In this document: positions 44,737 through 53,905 of the stretch, in pieces
How positions within the stretch are numbered: position 1 is the first letter of the stretch
How the letters are laid out: every line of letters starts with the position of its first letter
Source: Streptomyces tirandamycinicus
Lineage (GTDB): Bacteria; Actinomycetota; Actinomycetes; Streptomycetales; Streptomycetaceae
Assembly: GCF_003097515.1 (NCBI RefSeq)
Contig: NZ_CP029188.1
Span: 3,784,501 to 3,848,500, forward strand
Direction of reading: 5' to 3'
Length of the DNA: 64,000 nucleotides
Position numbers and translations under genes: made by a program
Notes under the pieces: model-generated
The model's database searches: none
What the model was told of the DNA's origin: nothing
Seen by the model: the letters and a program-made list of their open reading frames with translations, nothing else

Positions 44737-45425
44737 GGCACCTCCGATCCTGGCATGTTCAGCGCCGGTAGCGGCGTATGCGCTCCGGGTCGCCCCCGCC
44801 GGGATCCGGGTCGGAGTACACCCGCGCGTCCGGATCGGTGCATTTCCGGGCTCGTGCGGGCTCGGACGTCAGGGCGCCGGGCGCCTCGTCGGCGGGCCCG
44901 CGGGGGACTTCCTGCGGTCGGACCCGGGGCCCGGGCCCCGGGGCTTGAGGCCGAGGGGCAGGGTCCGTGCGGGTGGCCATCGCCGCGCCGGCCGCCCGGG
45001 GCGGTGGGCCCCCGCCGGGGGCATGCCACGGGTGCCACGGAGGCTCGCGACGGCGCCGCTTGCGCGACGGAGCGGCTTCCGCGACGGCGGCTGGCGGGTG
45101 GCCCTCCGCCCTCGGCGGTCCGGGCGGGTGGTCGCGGCCGCCGCGCCGGCGACCGGATCGGGCGGCCGCTGTCCGATGGTCGCGGCATCGCGTTCATGGG
45201 TCCGGCCGACGACCCGTCCCGGGACCTGCCGGCGGCGTCTGGAGTGGGTTCCGGTCGCCGCGCGGTGCCGGGGCACGTCACCGGCGTTCTCGGCCCGGGC
45301 GGGTGCCGGCCGGGCCCCTCAAGGCAGCCGGAATCAGCGGCGCATGATGATGATCGGTACATTGGGGAGCCACGAGCGGCGGGTGGGGCCTGAGTTGCTC
45401 CTCGATCTCTCGTACAGTTCGGTAC
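44737..45425. other. 689-nt gene-poor region
   Basis: Apart from a doubtful 73-codon minus-strand frame (44759-44980), no gene is supported. The stretch 44981-45420 has open frames on all strands that are Arg/Gly/Pro-rich and unconserved in appearance. A less GC-rich patch near 45340-45430 (atgatgatgatcgg, cgtacagttcggtacg) is the probable promoter of the next plus-strand gene. Confidence 0.5.
44759..44980 (-). CDS. Possible small hypothetical protein
   Basis: A 73-residue frame with consistently high GC3 and an acidic/basic, Pro-rich sequence ending DPERIRRYRR. No Shine-Dalgarno precedes ATG 44980, and it sits directly upstream of mutY in the same direction. It could be a real small protein or chance. 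Confidence 0.3.
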   Translation of the reverse strand: MATRTDPAPRPQAPGPGPRVRPQEVPRGPADEAPGALTSEPARARKCTDPDARVYSDPDPGGGDPERIRRYRR

Positions 45426-46268
45426 GTGGGATCTCTGCGCAATCCGGTCGGGCCCCTTCCCTCCTCCATCTACTGGCGGCGGAGGGCGGTCGCGCTGCTC
45501 CTGCTCGCGCTGCTCGCACTGCTGATCGCATGGGCCGTGAGCTCCGGCGATCCCGGTGCCGGGACGGGCGACGACGGCAAGCCGGGCGGCGCCGGGCCCG
45601 CGCCCTCCATCACCCCCGGCCCCAGCGGTTCGGGTCCCGCGATCAGCGAACAGCCCGGCGGTCGCGACGAGTCGGGCGGTTCCGGCGACAGCACCGGCAC
45701 GGGTTCCGGCGACGGCACCGGCGCGGGCGCGGGCGCGGGCGGCGACGCGAACGCGGGTACGGACGGCGGTGACGGCAAGAACGGCGACCCGGGGGTCAGC
45801 GGCGCCGCCAACGGAGGCGGCGCCGGCCCGGCCGAGCGGGTTGCGGCGGGCTCCTCCCTTCCCGACTGCGCTCCGGGAGCGGTGGAGTTGACGGTGCGCA
45901 GCGTCAAGCCCGCCTACGCGCCCGGAGAGCGCCCGCGGTTCGAACTCGCCGTGCACAACAGCTCGGCGGTCACCTGCAAGACCGATCTCGGTCCCGGAAG
46001 AGCGGTGCTGACCGTGTCGGCGATCAACGACGGCGAGAACGACAAGGTGTGGTCCTCGAAGGACTGCCCGACCGGCGGCGGCTCCCTGCTGCTGAAGGTC
46101 CCGGCGGGCCGGACCGTGACCCACACCGTGGACTGGGACCGGCGCGGGAGCGCTCCGCGGTGTGCGACCCCGCCGGCCACTCCCGCCGCCCCGGGCTCGT
46201 ACCTGCTGGAAGTCGCCTTCCCGGGGGCTTCGGTGGCCCCGGCCTCGTTCCGGCTGGAGACGGACTAG
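45426..46268 (+). CDS. Membrane-anchored extracytoplasmic protein with C-terminal Ig-like domain
   Basis: A 280-residue protein: an N-terminal membrane anchor (AVALLLLALLALLIAWAV, about residues 22-39), then about 100 residues of Gly/Ser/Asp low-complexity linker. A compact C-terminal beta domain with two disulfide-capable Cys pairs follows (LPDCAPGAVELTVRSV, VTCKTDLGP, SKDCPTGGG, PRCATPP). The pattern SVKPAYAPGERPRFELAVHN resembles BsuPI/DUF4232-type surface domains. Function is unknown. It converges on disA. Confidence 0.75.
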   Translation: MGSLRNPVGPLPSSIYWRRRAVALLLLALLALLIAWAVSSGDPGAGTGDDGKPGGAGPAPSITPGPSGSGPAISEQPGGRDESGGSGDSTGTGSGDGTGAGAGAGGDANAGTDGGDGKNGDPGVSGAANGGGAGPAERVAAGSSLPDCAPGAVELTVRSVKPAYAPGERPRFELAVHNSSAVTCKTDLGPGRAVLTVSAINDGENDKVWSSKDCPTGGGSLLLKVPAGRTVTHTVDWDRRGSAPRCATPPATPAAPGSYLLEVAFPGASVAPASFRLETD

Positions 46269-46391
46269 TGCCTGATGCGGCACCAGCCCGGACGGGACCG
46301 GTGAGGGCCGTACGGCGATTCGCGGCCGCGTCACGCTGACCCGCCACCGCGTCCGGCCGCCGCCCGTCGTGGCCGCGCACCCGCCCCGCCG

Positions 46392-47525
46392 TCAGACGTA
46401 GCGCTCCAGGATGGACGACTCCGCGAGGCGCGAAAGCCCCTCGCGGACGCTGCGGGCGCGGGCCTCGCCGACGCCGTCGACCGTCTGGAGGTCGTCGACG
46501 CTGGCGGCCAGGAGCTTCTGGAGGCCGCCGAAGTGCTCGACGAGCCGTTCGATGATCGCACCGGGCAGCCGCGGCACCTTGGCGAGGAGCCGGTAACCGC
46601 GCGGGGAGACCGCGGAGTCCAGGGTCTCGGGCGAGCCGCTGTAGCCCAGGGCGCGTGCCACGATGGGCAGTTCCAGCAGCTCGGCGTGTGTCAGGTCGTT
46701 GAGCTCGGCGAGTGCCTCGTCGACCGTACGGGAGCGCTTGGCGGTGGGCTCCGGGACGTAGTCGCGGATGACCAGTCCGCGCTCCGGTTCCACGCCGGCG
46801 ATCAACTCGTCGAGCTGGAGCGCCAGGAGCCGGCCGTCGGTGCCGAGCTCCACCACGTACTGCTCGATCTCCGTGGCGATCCGGCGCACCATCTCCAGCC
46901 GCTGCGCGACCGCGGTGACATCGCGGACCGTCACCAGGTCCTCGATCTCCAGGGCCGAGAGCGTGCCGGCGACCTCGTCCAGCCGGAGCTTGTAGCGCTC
47001 CAGCGTGGCCAGCGCCTGGTTCGCCCGGGACAGGATCGCCGCGGACTCCTCCAGGACCCGCCGCTCACCGTCCACGTAGAGCGCGATCAGACGCATCGAC
47101 TGGGACACGGAGACGACGGGGAAGCCGCACTGCTTGGACACGCGGTCCGCGGTGCGGTGCCGGGTGCCGGTCTCCTCGGTCGGGATCGAGGCGTCGGGAA
47201 CGAGCTGCACACCGGCCCGGTGGATCTTGGTGATGTCCTTGTCGAGGATCAGCGCACCGTCGAGCTTGCACAGTTCGCGCAGCCGGGTCGCGGTGAACTC
47301 CACGTCCAGCACAAAGCCGCCCGTGCACATGGATTCAACCGATTTGTCCATTCCCAGGACGATCAGGCCGCCCGTGCTGCCCCGAAGAATGCGCTCGAGA
47401 CCGTCACGCAGGGCGGTGCCCGGGGCGACCGCACTGAGCGAGGCGCGCATCAGCGCGTCCGTGCCGGATCCCCCGGGGCCTCCGCCGGACTTTCCGGGTG
47501 CTGAGCCCCGGTCGTTGGCTGCCAC
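46392..47525 (-). CDS. disA: DNA-integrity scanning diadenylate cyclase DisA
   Basis: DisA makes c-di-AMP from two ATP and slows at DNA branches. The 377-residue protein has the DAC domain motifs LDGALILDKD and GTRHRTADR, a middle helical linker and a C-terminal helix-hairpin-helix domain (VDDLQTVDGVGEARARSVRE). In Streptomyces c-di-AMP controls osmotic balance and development. It lies 44 nt after radA on the same strand, matching the radA-disA pair known from Bacillus, where RadA modulates DisA. GTG 47525 is used. Confidence 0.96.
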   Translation of the reverse strand: MAANDRGSAPGKSGGGPGGSGTDALMRASLSAVAPGTALRDGLERILRGSTGGLIVLGMDKSVESMCTGGFVLDVEFTATRLRELCKLDGALILDKDITKIHRAGVQLVPDASIPTEETGTRHRTADRVSKQCGFPVVSVSQSMRLIALYVDGERRVLEESAAILSRANQALATLERYKLRLDEVAGTLSALEIEDLVTVRDVTAVAQRLEMVRRIATEIEQYVVELGTDGRLLALQLDELIAGVEPERGLVIRDYVPEPTAKRSRTVDEALAELNDLTHAELLELPIVARALGYSGSPETLDSAVSPRGYRLLAKVPRLPGAIIERLVEHFGGLQKLLAASVDDLQTVDGVGEARARSVREGLSRLAESSILERYV

Positions 47526-47569
47526 TGCACTCCTCCGGCTCGTACGGGCGGGCGAGACCAGGGCAAAGT

Positions 47570-48979
47570 CTACCGGCGCGGGCCGTCCGCCGGTGGGGCC
47601 TCCGCTCTGCGCCCGCGCGGGAGCACTCTCAGCGCGTCCCCCATGTCGGCGACTTCCGTGACCTTCATACCAGGCGGGACCCTTCCCGGATCGGACGGGA
47701 CCAGCGCGTGTGTGAAGCCCAGACGGTGCGCCTCGGCCAGGCGCCGCTGGACGCCCGTGACGCGTCTCACCTCGCCGGCGAGGCCCACCTCGCCGATCGC
47801 CACCAGGTTCTTGGGCAGCGGGGTGTCACTCGCGGCGGAGGCCAGCGCCAGGGCGACCGCGAGGTCCGCCGCGGGCTCGGAGAGCTTCACGCCGCCGACC
47901 GTCGCGCTGTAGATGTCCCTTTTGCCCAGGGCGCTGATCCGGCCTCGCTGCTCCAGCACGGCCAGCATCATCGACACCCGCGACGTCTCCAGCCCCGAGG
48001 TGGTGCGCCGGGGCGAGGGGATCTGCGAGTCGACGGTCAGCGCCTGCACCTCGGCGACCAGCGGGCGGCGGCCTTCGAGGGTCACCGTGAGGCAGGTGCC
48101 CGGTACCGGCTCGTCGCGCCGGGTGAGGAACAGCCCGCTGGGGTCGGCGAGTCCGGTGATGCCCTCGTCGTGCAACTCGAAGCAGCCGACCTCGTCCGTG
48201 GCCCCGTAGCGGTTCTTGACGCCCCGTACGAGACGCAGCCGGGCGTGCCGGTCGCCCTCGAAGTGCAGCACCACGTCCACGAGATGCTCCAGCAGACGGG
48301 GACCGGCGATCGCGCCGTCCTTGGTGACGTGCCCCACCAGCAGCGTGGACATGCCCCGCTCCTTGGAGACGCGGATCAGCGCACCGGCGACCTCCCGGAC
48401 CTGCGCCATCCCGCCCGGTGCCCCGTCGATCTCGGGGGAGGCCACCGTCTGGACGGAGTCCAGGACCAGCAGGGACGGCTTGACCGCGTCGAGATGGCCG
48501 AGGACCGCGGACAGGTCCGTCTCGGCGGCGAGGTAGAGGTGGTCGTCGAGCGCACCGATCCGGTCGGCGCGCAGCCGGACCTGGCTCGCGGACTCCTCGC
48601 CCGTGACATAGAGCGTGCGGTGGTCGTCGCTCGCCGCCTTCGCCGCGACGTCCAGCAGCAGCGTGGACTTGCCGACGCCCGGCTCGCCCGCGAGGAGCAC
48701 CACGGCGCCCGGCACCAGCCCGCCGCCGAGCACCCGGTCCAGTTCGTCGACGCCGGTCGTCCGGGCGGTCGCCTGCCGGCCGTCCACCTGGCCGATGGGC
48801 AGGGCGGCGTTGGTGACCCGGCCGACGGCGGTGGTGCGGACCGCGGGCGCCCCGTACTCCTCCACCGTGCCCCACGCCTGGCATTCGGGGCAGCGGCCGA
48901 GCCATTTGGCGGTCGTCCAACCGCACTCGGTGCAGCGGTAGGACGGCCGGTCCTTGGAGGTCTTCGTACGGGCAGCCAT
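47570..48979 (-). CDS. radA: DNA repair protein RadA
   Basis: RadA is a RecA-like helicase for recombination intermediates. The 469-residue protein starts with a four-Cys zinc finger (RCTECGWTTAKWLGRCPEC). An ATPase core with Walker A GEPGVGKST follows, then the RadA-specific KNRYG motif and a C-terminal Lon-like domain (GEVGLAGEVRRV). ATG 48979 gives the standard start. The downstream disA is probably in the same operon. Confidence 0.96.
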   Translation of the reverse strand: MAARTKTSKDRPSYRCTECGWTTAKWLGRCPECQAWGTVEEYGAPAVRTTAVGRVTNAALPIGQVDGRQATARTTGVDELDRVLGGGLVPGAVVLLAGEPGVGKSTLLLDVAAKAASDDHRTLYVTGEESASQVRLRADRIGALDDHLYLAAETDLSAVLGHLDAVKPSLLVLDSVQTVASPEIDGAPGGMAQVREVAGALIRVSKERGMSTLLVGHVTKDGAIAGPRLLEHLVDVVLHFEGDRHARLRLVRGVKNRYGATDEVGCFELHDEGITGLADPSGLFLTRRDEPVPGTCLTVTLEGRRPLVAEVQALTVDSQIPSPRRTTSGLETSRVSMMLAVLEQRGRISALGKRDIYSATVGGVKLSEPAADLAVALALASAASDTPLPKNLVAIGEVGLAGEVRRVTGVQRRLAEAHRLGFTHALVPSDPGRVPPGMKVTEVADMGDALRVLPRGRRAEAPPADGPRR

Positions 48980-49263
48980 GCGGGAAACCGTAGCGCCGCG
49001 CACCGACAGCCCGCCCGGGGGTGCCCGGACCGGGACGCCGGGGCGGGAGACGGGGCCGGAGGACGGGTCGGGAGGACGGGTCGGGAAGGACGGCCCGCCC
49101 GGTGACGGCCGCACATGCGGTGCGCATAGGCCACGTTGGTAAGCACAATCACCCGCACCGTGGCAAATGCATCTGTTCTCTTTTGAGGGATCGCTTCACC
49201 CGTATGGATTAAATGCGCTCAAGTCGCGCGAAGGGTGTGCCAGCCCCTGCCTACGGTCGCCGA

Positions 49264-51138
49264 GTGACGAGCAGCATGCTGGAGCCCCCCGCGCACACCA
49301 CCGGCGCACACCGCGCACCGAGCCGTGCGCCCCGGCCGACGATCGGGCAGACCCCGCCCGCGCCGTACGAGCCCCATCTGGACGGGCTGTTCACCTACTG
49401 CCTGTCCGTGCTCTGCGACCACGGCGCCGCGACGGCCGCGCTCGGGGAGGTGCTGGCCGTCGCCGAGCGGCATCACGGACGCGGCCCCGCCGACGAGGAG
49501 CGCCGAAAGGCCTGGCTGTACGCGCTCGCCCGGTGGTCCTGCCTGCGCAGGCTGAGCGAGCAGCGGCGCCGCCGGCGCCAGGGCCCGGGAGCGCACGCGG
49601 CGCGAACGGGCACGCACGCGGCGCGGACCGGAGTGCGAACCGGAGTGCGAACCGGGGTGCGCTCCGAAGGGACCTCTGCACCGGACGACCGGCACGAGTC
49701 TCCGGCGTCTCCAGCGTCTCCAGCGTCTCCGGCGTCCCCGGTGCCGCCGGTGCCGCCGGAGACCGAGGAGCGGCACCGGGCGGAGCTCGCCCGGCTGGCC
49801 TGGCCGGAGGCCGCGGGCACCACCCCCGAGCAGCGCGAGGCGCTGGAACTGGCGGTGCGGCACCGGCTCGGCCCCCGTGACGTCGCCGCCGTGCTCGGGA
49901 TGGAGCCGGCCACCGCCCGCGAACTTCTCTCGTCCGCCGCCTGCGAGGTGGAGCGCACCCGTGCGGCCCTCGCCGTCGTCGAGACCGGGAACTGCCCCTC
50001 GGTCGCCCGGCTCACCGAGGACCGCCGGGTGCTGCTCTCCGCCGCGCTGCGGCGCGAACTCGTCCGTCACGTCGACGACTGCCCGCGCTGCCGCCGCGCG
50101 GCCGAGCGGGCGGGTGCCGGGGGACCGTGGCCGGGCTCGACCGTCACGCCGGCCGCCACACCCGCTGCGCTTCCGCTGGTCGCCGCCCCCCGCGCCGAGG
50201 CGCACGCCGCGATGCTGCACGCGCGGCGAGCCCGCACCGCGGCGCCCCGCTTCGGACGCGACGGCTTCCCCCTGGACCCCAAGGACCACGCCGCCCGGCG
50301 GAGCCGGCTCCGGGCCCGGGCCGTCACCACCACCGTGGTGGCGGCCGTCGTCGCCGCGCCCGTGCTGGCCCTCTGGGCGTCCTACCGGGGTGCCCCCCTG
50401 ACGGGCGAGGCGCACGACGGCTCCTCGGTCTCCGCGAGCGAGGGCGACGACGCGTGGTCCGCGGACGGTGTGCCGTACGACCGGTACGAGAACGCCGGCA
50501 ACGCGCACCGGGACGGTCCGGGCTCCCGGGCCGCCGACGGCCTGCCGGGCCCGGGGACCGGGGGAGTCACCGTCGAGGTGATCAGTCCCGGTCTCCCGCC
50601 CGGCTCCGCCGGGGCGGCCGGCCACGGCGCGGGCAGGCTCTCCGTCGACGCGCGGCCGTACGGAGAGTCCGTGATGCTCACCCTCACCGCCTCGGGTGAC
50701 GCCCCGGTCTCCTGGTCCCTGTGGACGGACGCGCCGTGGCTCTATGCCGACCGCACCTCCGGCACGCTGGCTCCGGGCGAGACGGCCATCGTCCGCGTCC
50801 ATGTGGACCGTGCGGCGGAACCGGCCGGTCAGTGGAGCGCCCGTGTCGGCATCGACCCCGCCGGAACGGTCCTGCAGATGCGCGGCGAGGGCTCGCCGCA
50901 GAAACCGCAGACCCCGCAGCCGTCGGAGCCCCCCTCGTCGGAGCCGCCCCCGTCGTCGGAGCCGCCGCCGTCCACGGAGCCCCCGCCGTCGTCGGAGCCG
51001 CCGCCGTCCACGGAACCTCCGCCGCCGTCCGAGCCGCCGCCGTCCACCCAGCCGCCCCCGTCGTCGGAGCCCCCGCCGCCGTCGGAGCCGCCGCCCTCGG
51101 CGGAGCCCCTGAGCGAGGCCCCGGCCACGCCCGGATGA
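49264..51138 (+). CDS. Sigma-like / zinc anti-sigma-like / membrane / BACON-domain fusion protein
   Basis: A 624-residue protein with an unusual layout. Residues about 38-100 resemble ECF sigma region 2 and residues 186-240 resemble region 4 (LELAVRHRLGPRDVAAVLGM, ATARELLSSAA). A zinc anti-sigma signature H-x3-C-x2-C follows at His269, Cys273 and Cys276 (HVDDCPRC). One membrane helix lies at about 354-375. An extracellular BACON-type beta domain (SWSLWTDAPWLYADRTSGTL) and a Pro/Ser/Glu repeat tail come last. It may link surface sensing to transcription, but the sigma part may have lost polymerase contacts. GTG 49264 is used; ATG 49276 is an alternative. Internal repeats encode TGVR and SPA runs. 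Confidence 0.78.
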   Translation: MTSSMLEPPAHTTGAHRAPSRAPRPTIGQTPPAPYEPHLDGLFTYCLSVLCDHGAATAALGEVLAVAERHHGRGPADEERRKAWLYALARWSCLRRLSEQRRRRRQGPGAHAARTGTHAARTGVRTGVRTGVRSEGTSAPDDRHESPASPASPASPASPVPPVPPETEERHRAELARLAWPEAAGTTPEQREALELAVRHRLGPRDVAAVLGMEPATARELLSSAACEVERTRAALAVVETGNCPSVARLTEDRRVLLSAALRRELVRHVDDCPRCRRAAERAGAGGPWPGSTVTPAATPAALPLVAAPRAEAHAAMLHARRARTAAPRFGRDGFPLDPKDHAARRSRLRARAVTTTVVAAVVAAPVLALWASYRGAPLTGEAHDGSSVSASEGDDAWSADGVPYDRYENAGNAHRDGPGSRAADGLPGPGTGGVTVEVISPGLPPGSAGAAGHGAGRLSVDARPYGESVMLTLTASGDAPVSWSLWTDAPWLYADRTSGTLAPGETAIVRVHVDRAAEPAGQWSARVGIDPAGTVLQMRGEGSPQKPQTPQPSEPPSSEPPPSSEPPPSTEPPPSSEPPPSTEPPPPSEPPPSTQPPPSSEPPPPSEPPPSAEPLSEAPATPG

Positions 51139-51205
51139 CGAAGCGTTTCACCCGGTGGCGGGAGCGCGAGGCGCCGTGCCCCCGGCGGACCACCCACCCT
51201 GCCGG

Positions 51206-52051
51206 CTACGCCGTGTCCGGCTGCGCGGGGTCCGCCGGGTGCGGTGCCACCAGGGGCAGCTGCGAGGCCAGCCGGGTCTCGCACAGCTCCACGAGCACGT
51301 CGTAGGCGGCCTTGCCCATCAGCTCCGTCAGTTCGGGCCGGTAGGTCACGTAGACCGGGTCGCCGGCCCCGTGCGCCGAGGTCGCCGACGTGCACCACCA
51401 GTGCAGGTCATGGCCCCCCGGGCCCCAGCCCCTGCGGTCGTACTCGCCGATCGACACCTGGAGGACCCGGGTGTCGTCCGGCCGGTCGATCCACTCGTAG
51501 GTGCGGCGGATCGGCAGCTGCCAGCACACGTCGGGCTTGGTCTCCAGCGGCTCCCGGCCCTCCTTCAGCGCCAGGATGTGCAGGGAGCAGCCCACGCCGC
51601 CCGCGAAGCCCGGCCGGTTCTGGAAGATGCAGGAGCCCTTCCAGCGCCGCGTCTGCCGGTCCCCGTCCTCGTTGACCTCGGCCCAGCCGGACGCGCGGCC
51701 GATGTCGTGGAACTCCCAGACCTCGGGCGTGAGACGTGCCACATGATCGGCGACCCGCTCCTCGTCCTCCTCGTCGGAGAAGTGCGCACCGAGCGTGCAG
51801 CAGCCGTCGTCCGCGCGGCCCGCCTGGATGCCCTGGCAGCCGCTGCCGAAGATGCAGTTCCAGCGGGAGGTCAGCCATGTCAGGTCGCAGCGGAAGACCT
51901 GCTCGCCGTCCGCGGGGTCCGGGAACTCGACCCAGGCCCGCGGAAAGTCCAGGTTCTTCTCGTCCGGTGCGGCGTTTGGCGGGTGGTGAGAGCCGGCCAT
52001 GGGCTTCTTCGGCCGGGCTTTGTCCTGCTTCGCCTTTTTCGTCTTTGGCAC
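51206..52051 (-). CDS. Cys-rich conserved hypothetical protein
   Basis: A 281-residue soluble protein. After a Lys-rich start (PKTKKAKQDKARPKKP) comes a conserved core with clustered Cys: FRCDLTWLTSRWNCIFGSGC then GCCTLGAHFSDEEDE, and later CIFQNR, GCSLHILAL and VCWQLPIRRTYEW. The cluster suggests metal or iron-sulfur binding, but I cannot name the family. GTG 52051 faces ppx across a 40-nt divergent spacer, so both promoters nearly overlap. It is convergent with the BACON protein gene. Confidence 0.75.
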   Translation of the reverse strand: MPKTKKAKQDKARPKKPMAGSHHPPNAAPDEKNLDFPRAWVEFPDPADGEQVFRCDLTWLTSRWNCIFGSGCQGIQAGRADDGCCTLGAHFSDEEDEERVADHVARLTPEVWEFHDIGRASGWAEVNEDGDRQTRRWKGSCIFQNRPGFAGGVGCSLHILALKEGREPLETKPDVCWQLPIRRTYEWIDRPDDTRVLQVSIGEYDRRGWGPGGHDLHWWCTSATSAHGAGDPVYVTYRPELTELMGKAAYDVLVELCETRLASQLPLVAPHPADPAQPDTA

Positions 52052-52091
52052 GACTCCAGCGTATGCGGGTCGCCGCAGTAGCGTTCCGTAC

Positions 52092-53024
52092 ATGAGACTC
52101 GGAGTCCTCGACGTCGGTTCGAACACAGTGCACCTTTTGGTGGTGGACGCCCACCCCGGCGCCCGGCCGCTGCCCGCCCACTCCCACAAGGCGGAACTGC
52201 GCCTGGCGGAGCTGCTCGACGGCGGCGGGGCCATCCACCCCGACGGCGTCGACCGGCTGATCTGCACGCTCGAGGACGCCCTGCAGGCGGCCGAGGACAA
52301 GGGCTGCGAGGACGTGCTGCCGTTCGCGACCTCGGCCGTGCGGGAGGCCGCCAACGCCGACGAGGTCCTGTCGCGGGTGAAGGCGGTGACCGGGATCGAC
52401 CTGCAGGTCCTCACCGGTGACGAGGAGGCCCGGCTCACCTTCCTGGCCGCCCGCCGCTGGTTCGGGTGGTCGGCGGGGAAGCTGCTGGTCCTCGACATCG
52501 GAGGCGGCTCCCTGGAGATCGCCTACGGGATCGACGAGGACCCGGACATCGCGGTCAGCCTGCCGCTCGGCGCCGGCCGGCTGACCGCGGGGATGCTGCC
52601 CGGCGATCCGCCCGACCCGGAGGACGTGCGCGCGCTGCGCCGTCATGTGCGGGCGCAGATCGCCCGTACGGTCGGCGAGTTCACCCGCTTCGGACGGCCC
52701 GACCACGTCGTCGCCACCTCCAAGACCTTCAAGCAGCTCGCCCGGATCGCGGGCGCCGCGCGCTCCGCGGAGGGCGCGTACACCCAGCGGGAACTGAGCC
52801 GGACGTCACTGGAGGAATGGGTTCCGAAGCTCGCCGCGATGACGGCCGCGCAGCGCTGCACCCTGCCCGGTGTCTCCGAGGGCCGGGCCGGCCAGCTGCT
52901 GGCGGGAGCACTGGTCGCGGAGGGCGCGATGGACCTCTTCGGCGTCGACGAGCTGGAGATCTGCCCCTGGGCGCTCCGCGAGGGGGTGATCCTGCGGAGG
53001 CTGGATCACCTCCCCGCCCTCTGA
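52092..53024 (+). CDS. ppx: Ppx/GppA-family phosphatase (exopolyphosphatase type)
   Basis: A 310-residue short-form Ppx/GppA enzyme, like mycobacterial Ppx1. Sugar-kinase/actin-fold motifs are GVLDVGSNTVHLLVVD, PFATSAVREAANA, TGDEEARLTF and LVLDIGGGSLEIAYG. The C-terminal HD-like domain of long enzymes is absent. It hydrolyses polyphosphate and possibly (p)ppGpp. The stop overlaps an in-frame ATG of the next gene (TGATG). Confidence 0.92.
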   Translation: MRLGVLDVGSNTVHLLVVDAHPGARPLPAHSHKAELRLAELLDGGGAIHPDGVDRLICTLEDALQAAEDKGCEDVLPFATSAVREAANADEVLSRVKAVTGIDLQVLTGDEEARLTFLAARRWFGWSAGKLLVLDIGGGSLEIAYGIDEDPDIAVSLPLGAGRLTAGMLPGDPPDPEDVRALRRHVRAQIARTVGEFTRFGRPDHVVATSKTFKQLARIAGAARSAEGAYTQRELSRTSLEEWVPKLAAMTAAQRCTLPGVSEGRAGQLLAGALVAEGAMDLFGVDELEICPWALREGVILRRLDHLPAL

Positions 53025-53047
53025 TGCGGGCCCGTAATCTGTCCCAC

Positions 53048-53905
53048 GTGGCAGAACCAGTGGTGCGCATCCCGGATGCGAAGGTCGCCCTGTCGACGGC
53101 CTCGGTCTATCCGGAGTCGACGGCGACGGCCTTCGAGATCGCCGCGCGCCTCGGCTACGATGGCGTGGAGGTCATGGTCTGGACCGACCCCGTCAGCCAG
53201 GACATCGAGGCGCTGCGCCGGCTCTCGGACTACCACGGGATACCGGTACTGGCCGTCCACGCGCCGTGTCTGCTCATCACCCAGCGCGTGTGGTCGACCG
53301 ACCCCTGGGTGAAGCTCCAGCGAGCTCAGGCCGCCGCCGAGAAGCTGGGCGCCTCGACCGTGGTCGTCCATCCGCCGTTCCGCTGGCAGCGGCAGTACGC
53401 CCGGGACTTCGTCTCCGGAATCTGGCGGATGGCGAACGAGACCGATGTGCGCTTCGCCGTCGAGAACATGTACCCCTGGCGGTACCGGGACCGCGAGATG
53501 CTCGCGTACGCCCCCGACTGGGACGTCACCAAAGAGGACTACCGGCACTTCACGATCGACCTCTCGCACACGGCCACGTCCCGCACCGACACCCTGGCCA
53601 TGGTGGACCGCATGGGCGACCGGCTCGGCCATGTGCACCTCGCGGACGGCAAGGGCTCGGCGAAGGACGAGCACCTGGTGCCGGGTCGCGGTGACCAGCC
53701 GTGCGCCGAGCTGCTGGAGCACCTGGCCCGCAGCGGCTTCGACGGCCATGTGGTGATCGAGGTCAACACCCGGCGGGCGATGTCGGCCGCGGAGCGCGAG
53801 GCCGACCTCGCGGAGGCGCTGGCCTTCACCCGGCTGCACCTGGCCTCCGAGAACGCGCCGTCCCGGGGCGGCCCCCCGGGCGCGGCGGGCCCGGGCGGAT
53901 CATGA
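53048..53905 (+). CDS. Xylose isomerase-like TIM-barrel protein (sugar phosphate isomerase/epimerase)
   Basis: A 285-residue AP-endonuclease-2/xylose isomerase-like barrel. Metal-ligand motifs include VLAVHAPC, VVVHPPFRW, FAVENMYPW, TIDLSHTATS, GHVHLADG and VVIEVNTR. The substrate is unknown. GTG 53048 is chosen because a -10-like taatct (53035-53040) lies just upstream, suggesting a leaderless mRNA. ATG 53024, overlapping the ppx stop, would add eight residues. The stop overlaps the TetR gene start (ATGA). Confidence 0.85.
   Translation: MAEPVVRIPDAKVALSTASVYPESTATAFEIAARLGYDGVEVMVWTDPVSQDIEALRRLSDYHGIPVLAVHAPCLLITQRVWSTDPWVKLQRAQAAAEKLGASTVVVHPPFRWQRQYARDFVSGIWRMANETDVRFAVENMYPWRYRDREMLAYAPDWDVTKEDYRHFTIDLSHTATSRTDTLAMVDRMGDRLGHVHLADGKGSAKDEHLVPGRGDQPCAELLEHLARSGFDGHVVIEVNTRRAMSAAEREADLAEALAFTRLHLASENAPSRGGPPGAAGPGGS

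Noticed and set aside
44981..45420. Several Arg/Pro-rich frames upstream of the gene at 45426
   Set aside because: All six frames are partly open and none has consistent codon bias or domain pattern.
52111..52125. ggttcgaac resembling a tRNA T-loop
   Set aside because: It lies inside ppx in frame, with no acceptor stem or anticodon arm around it.
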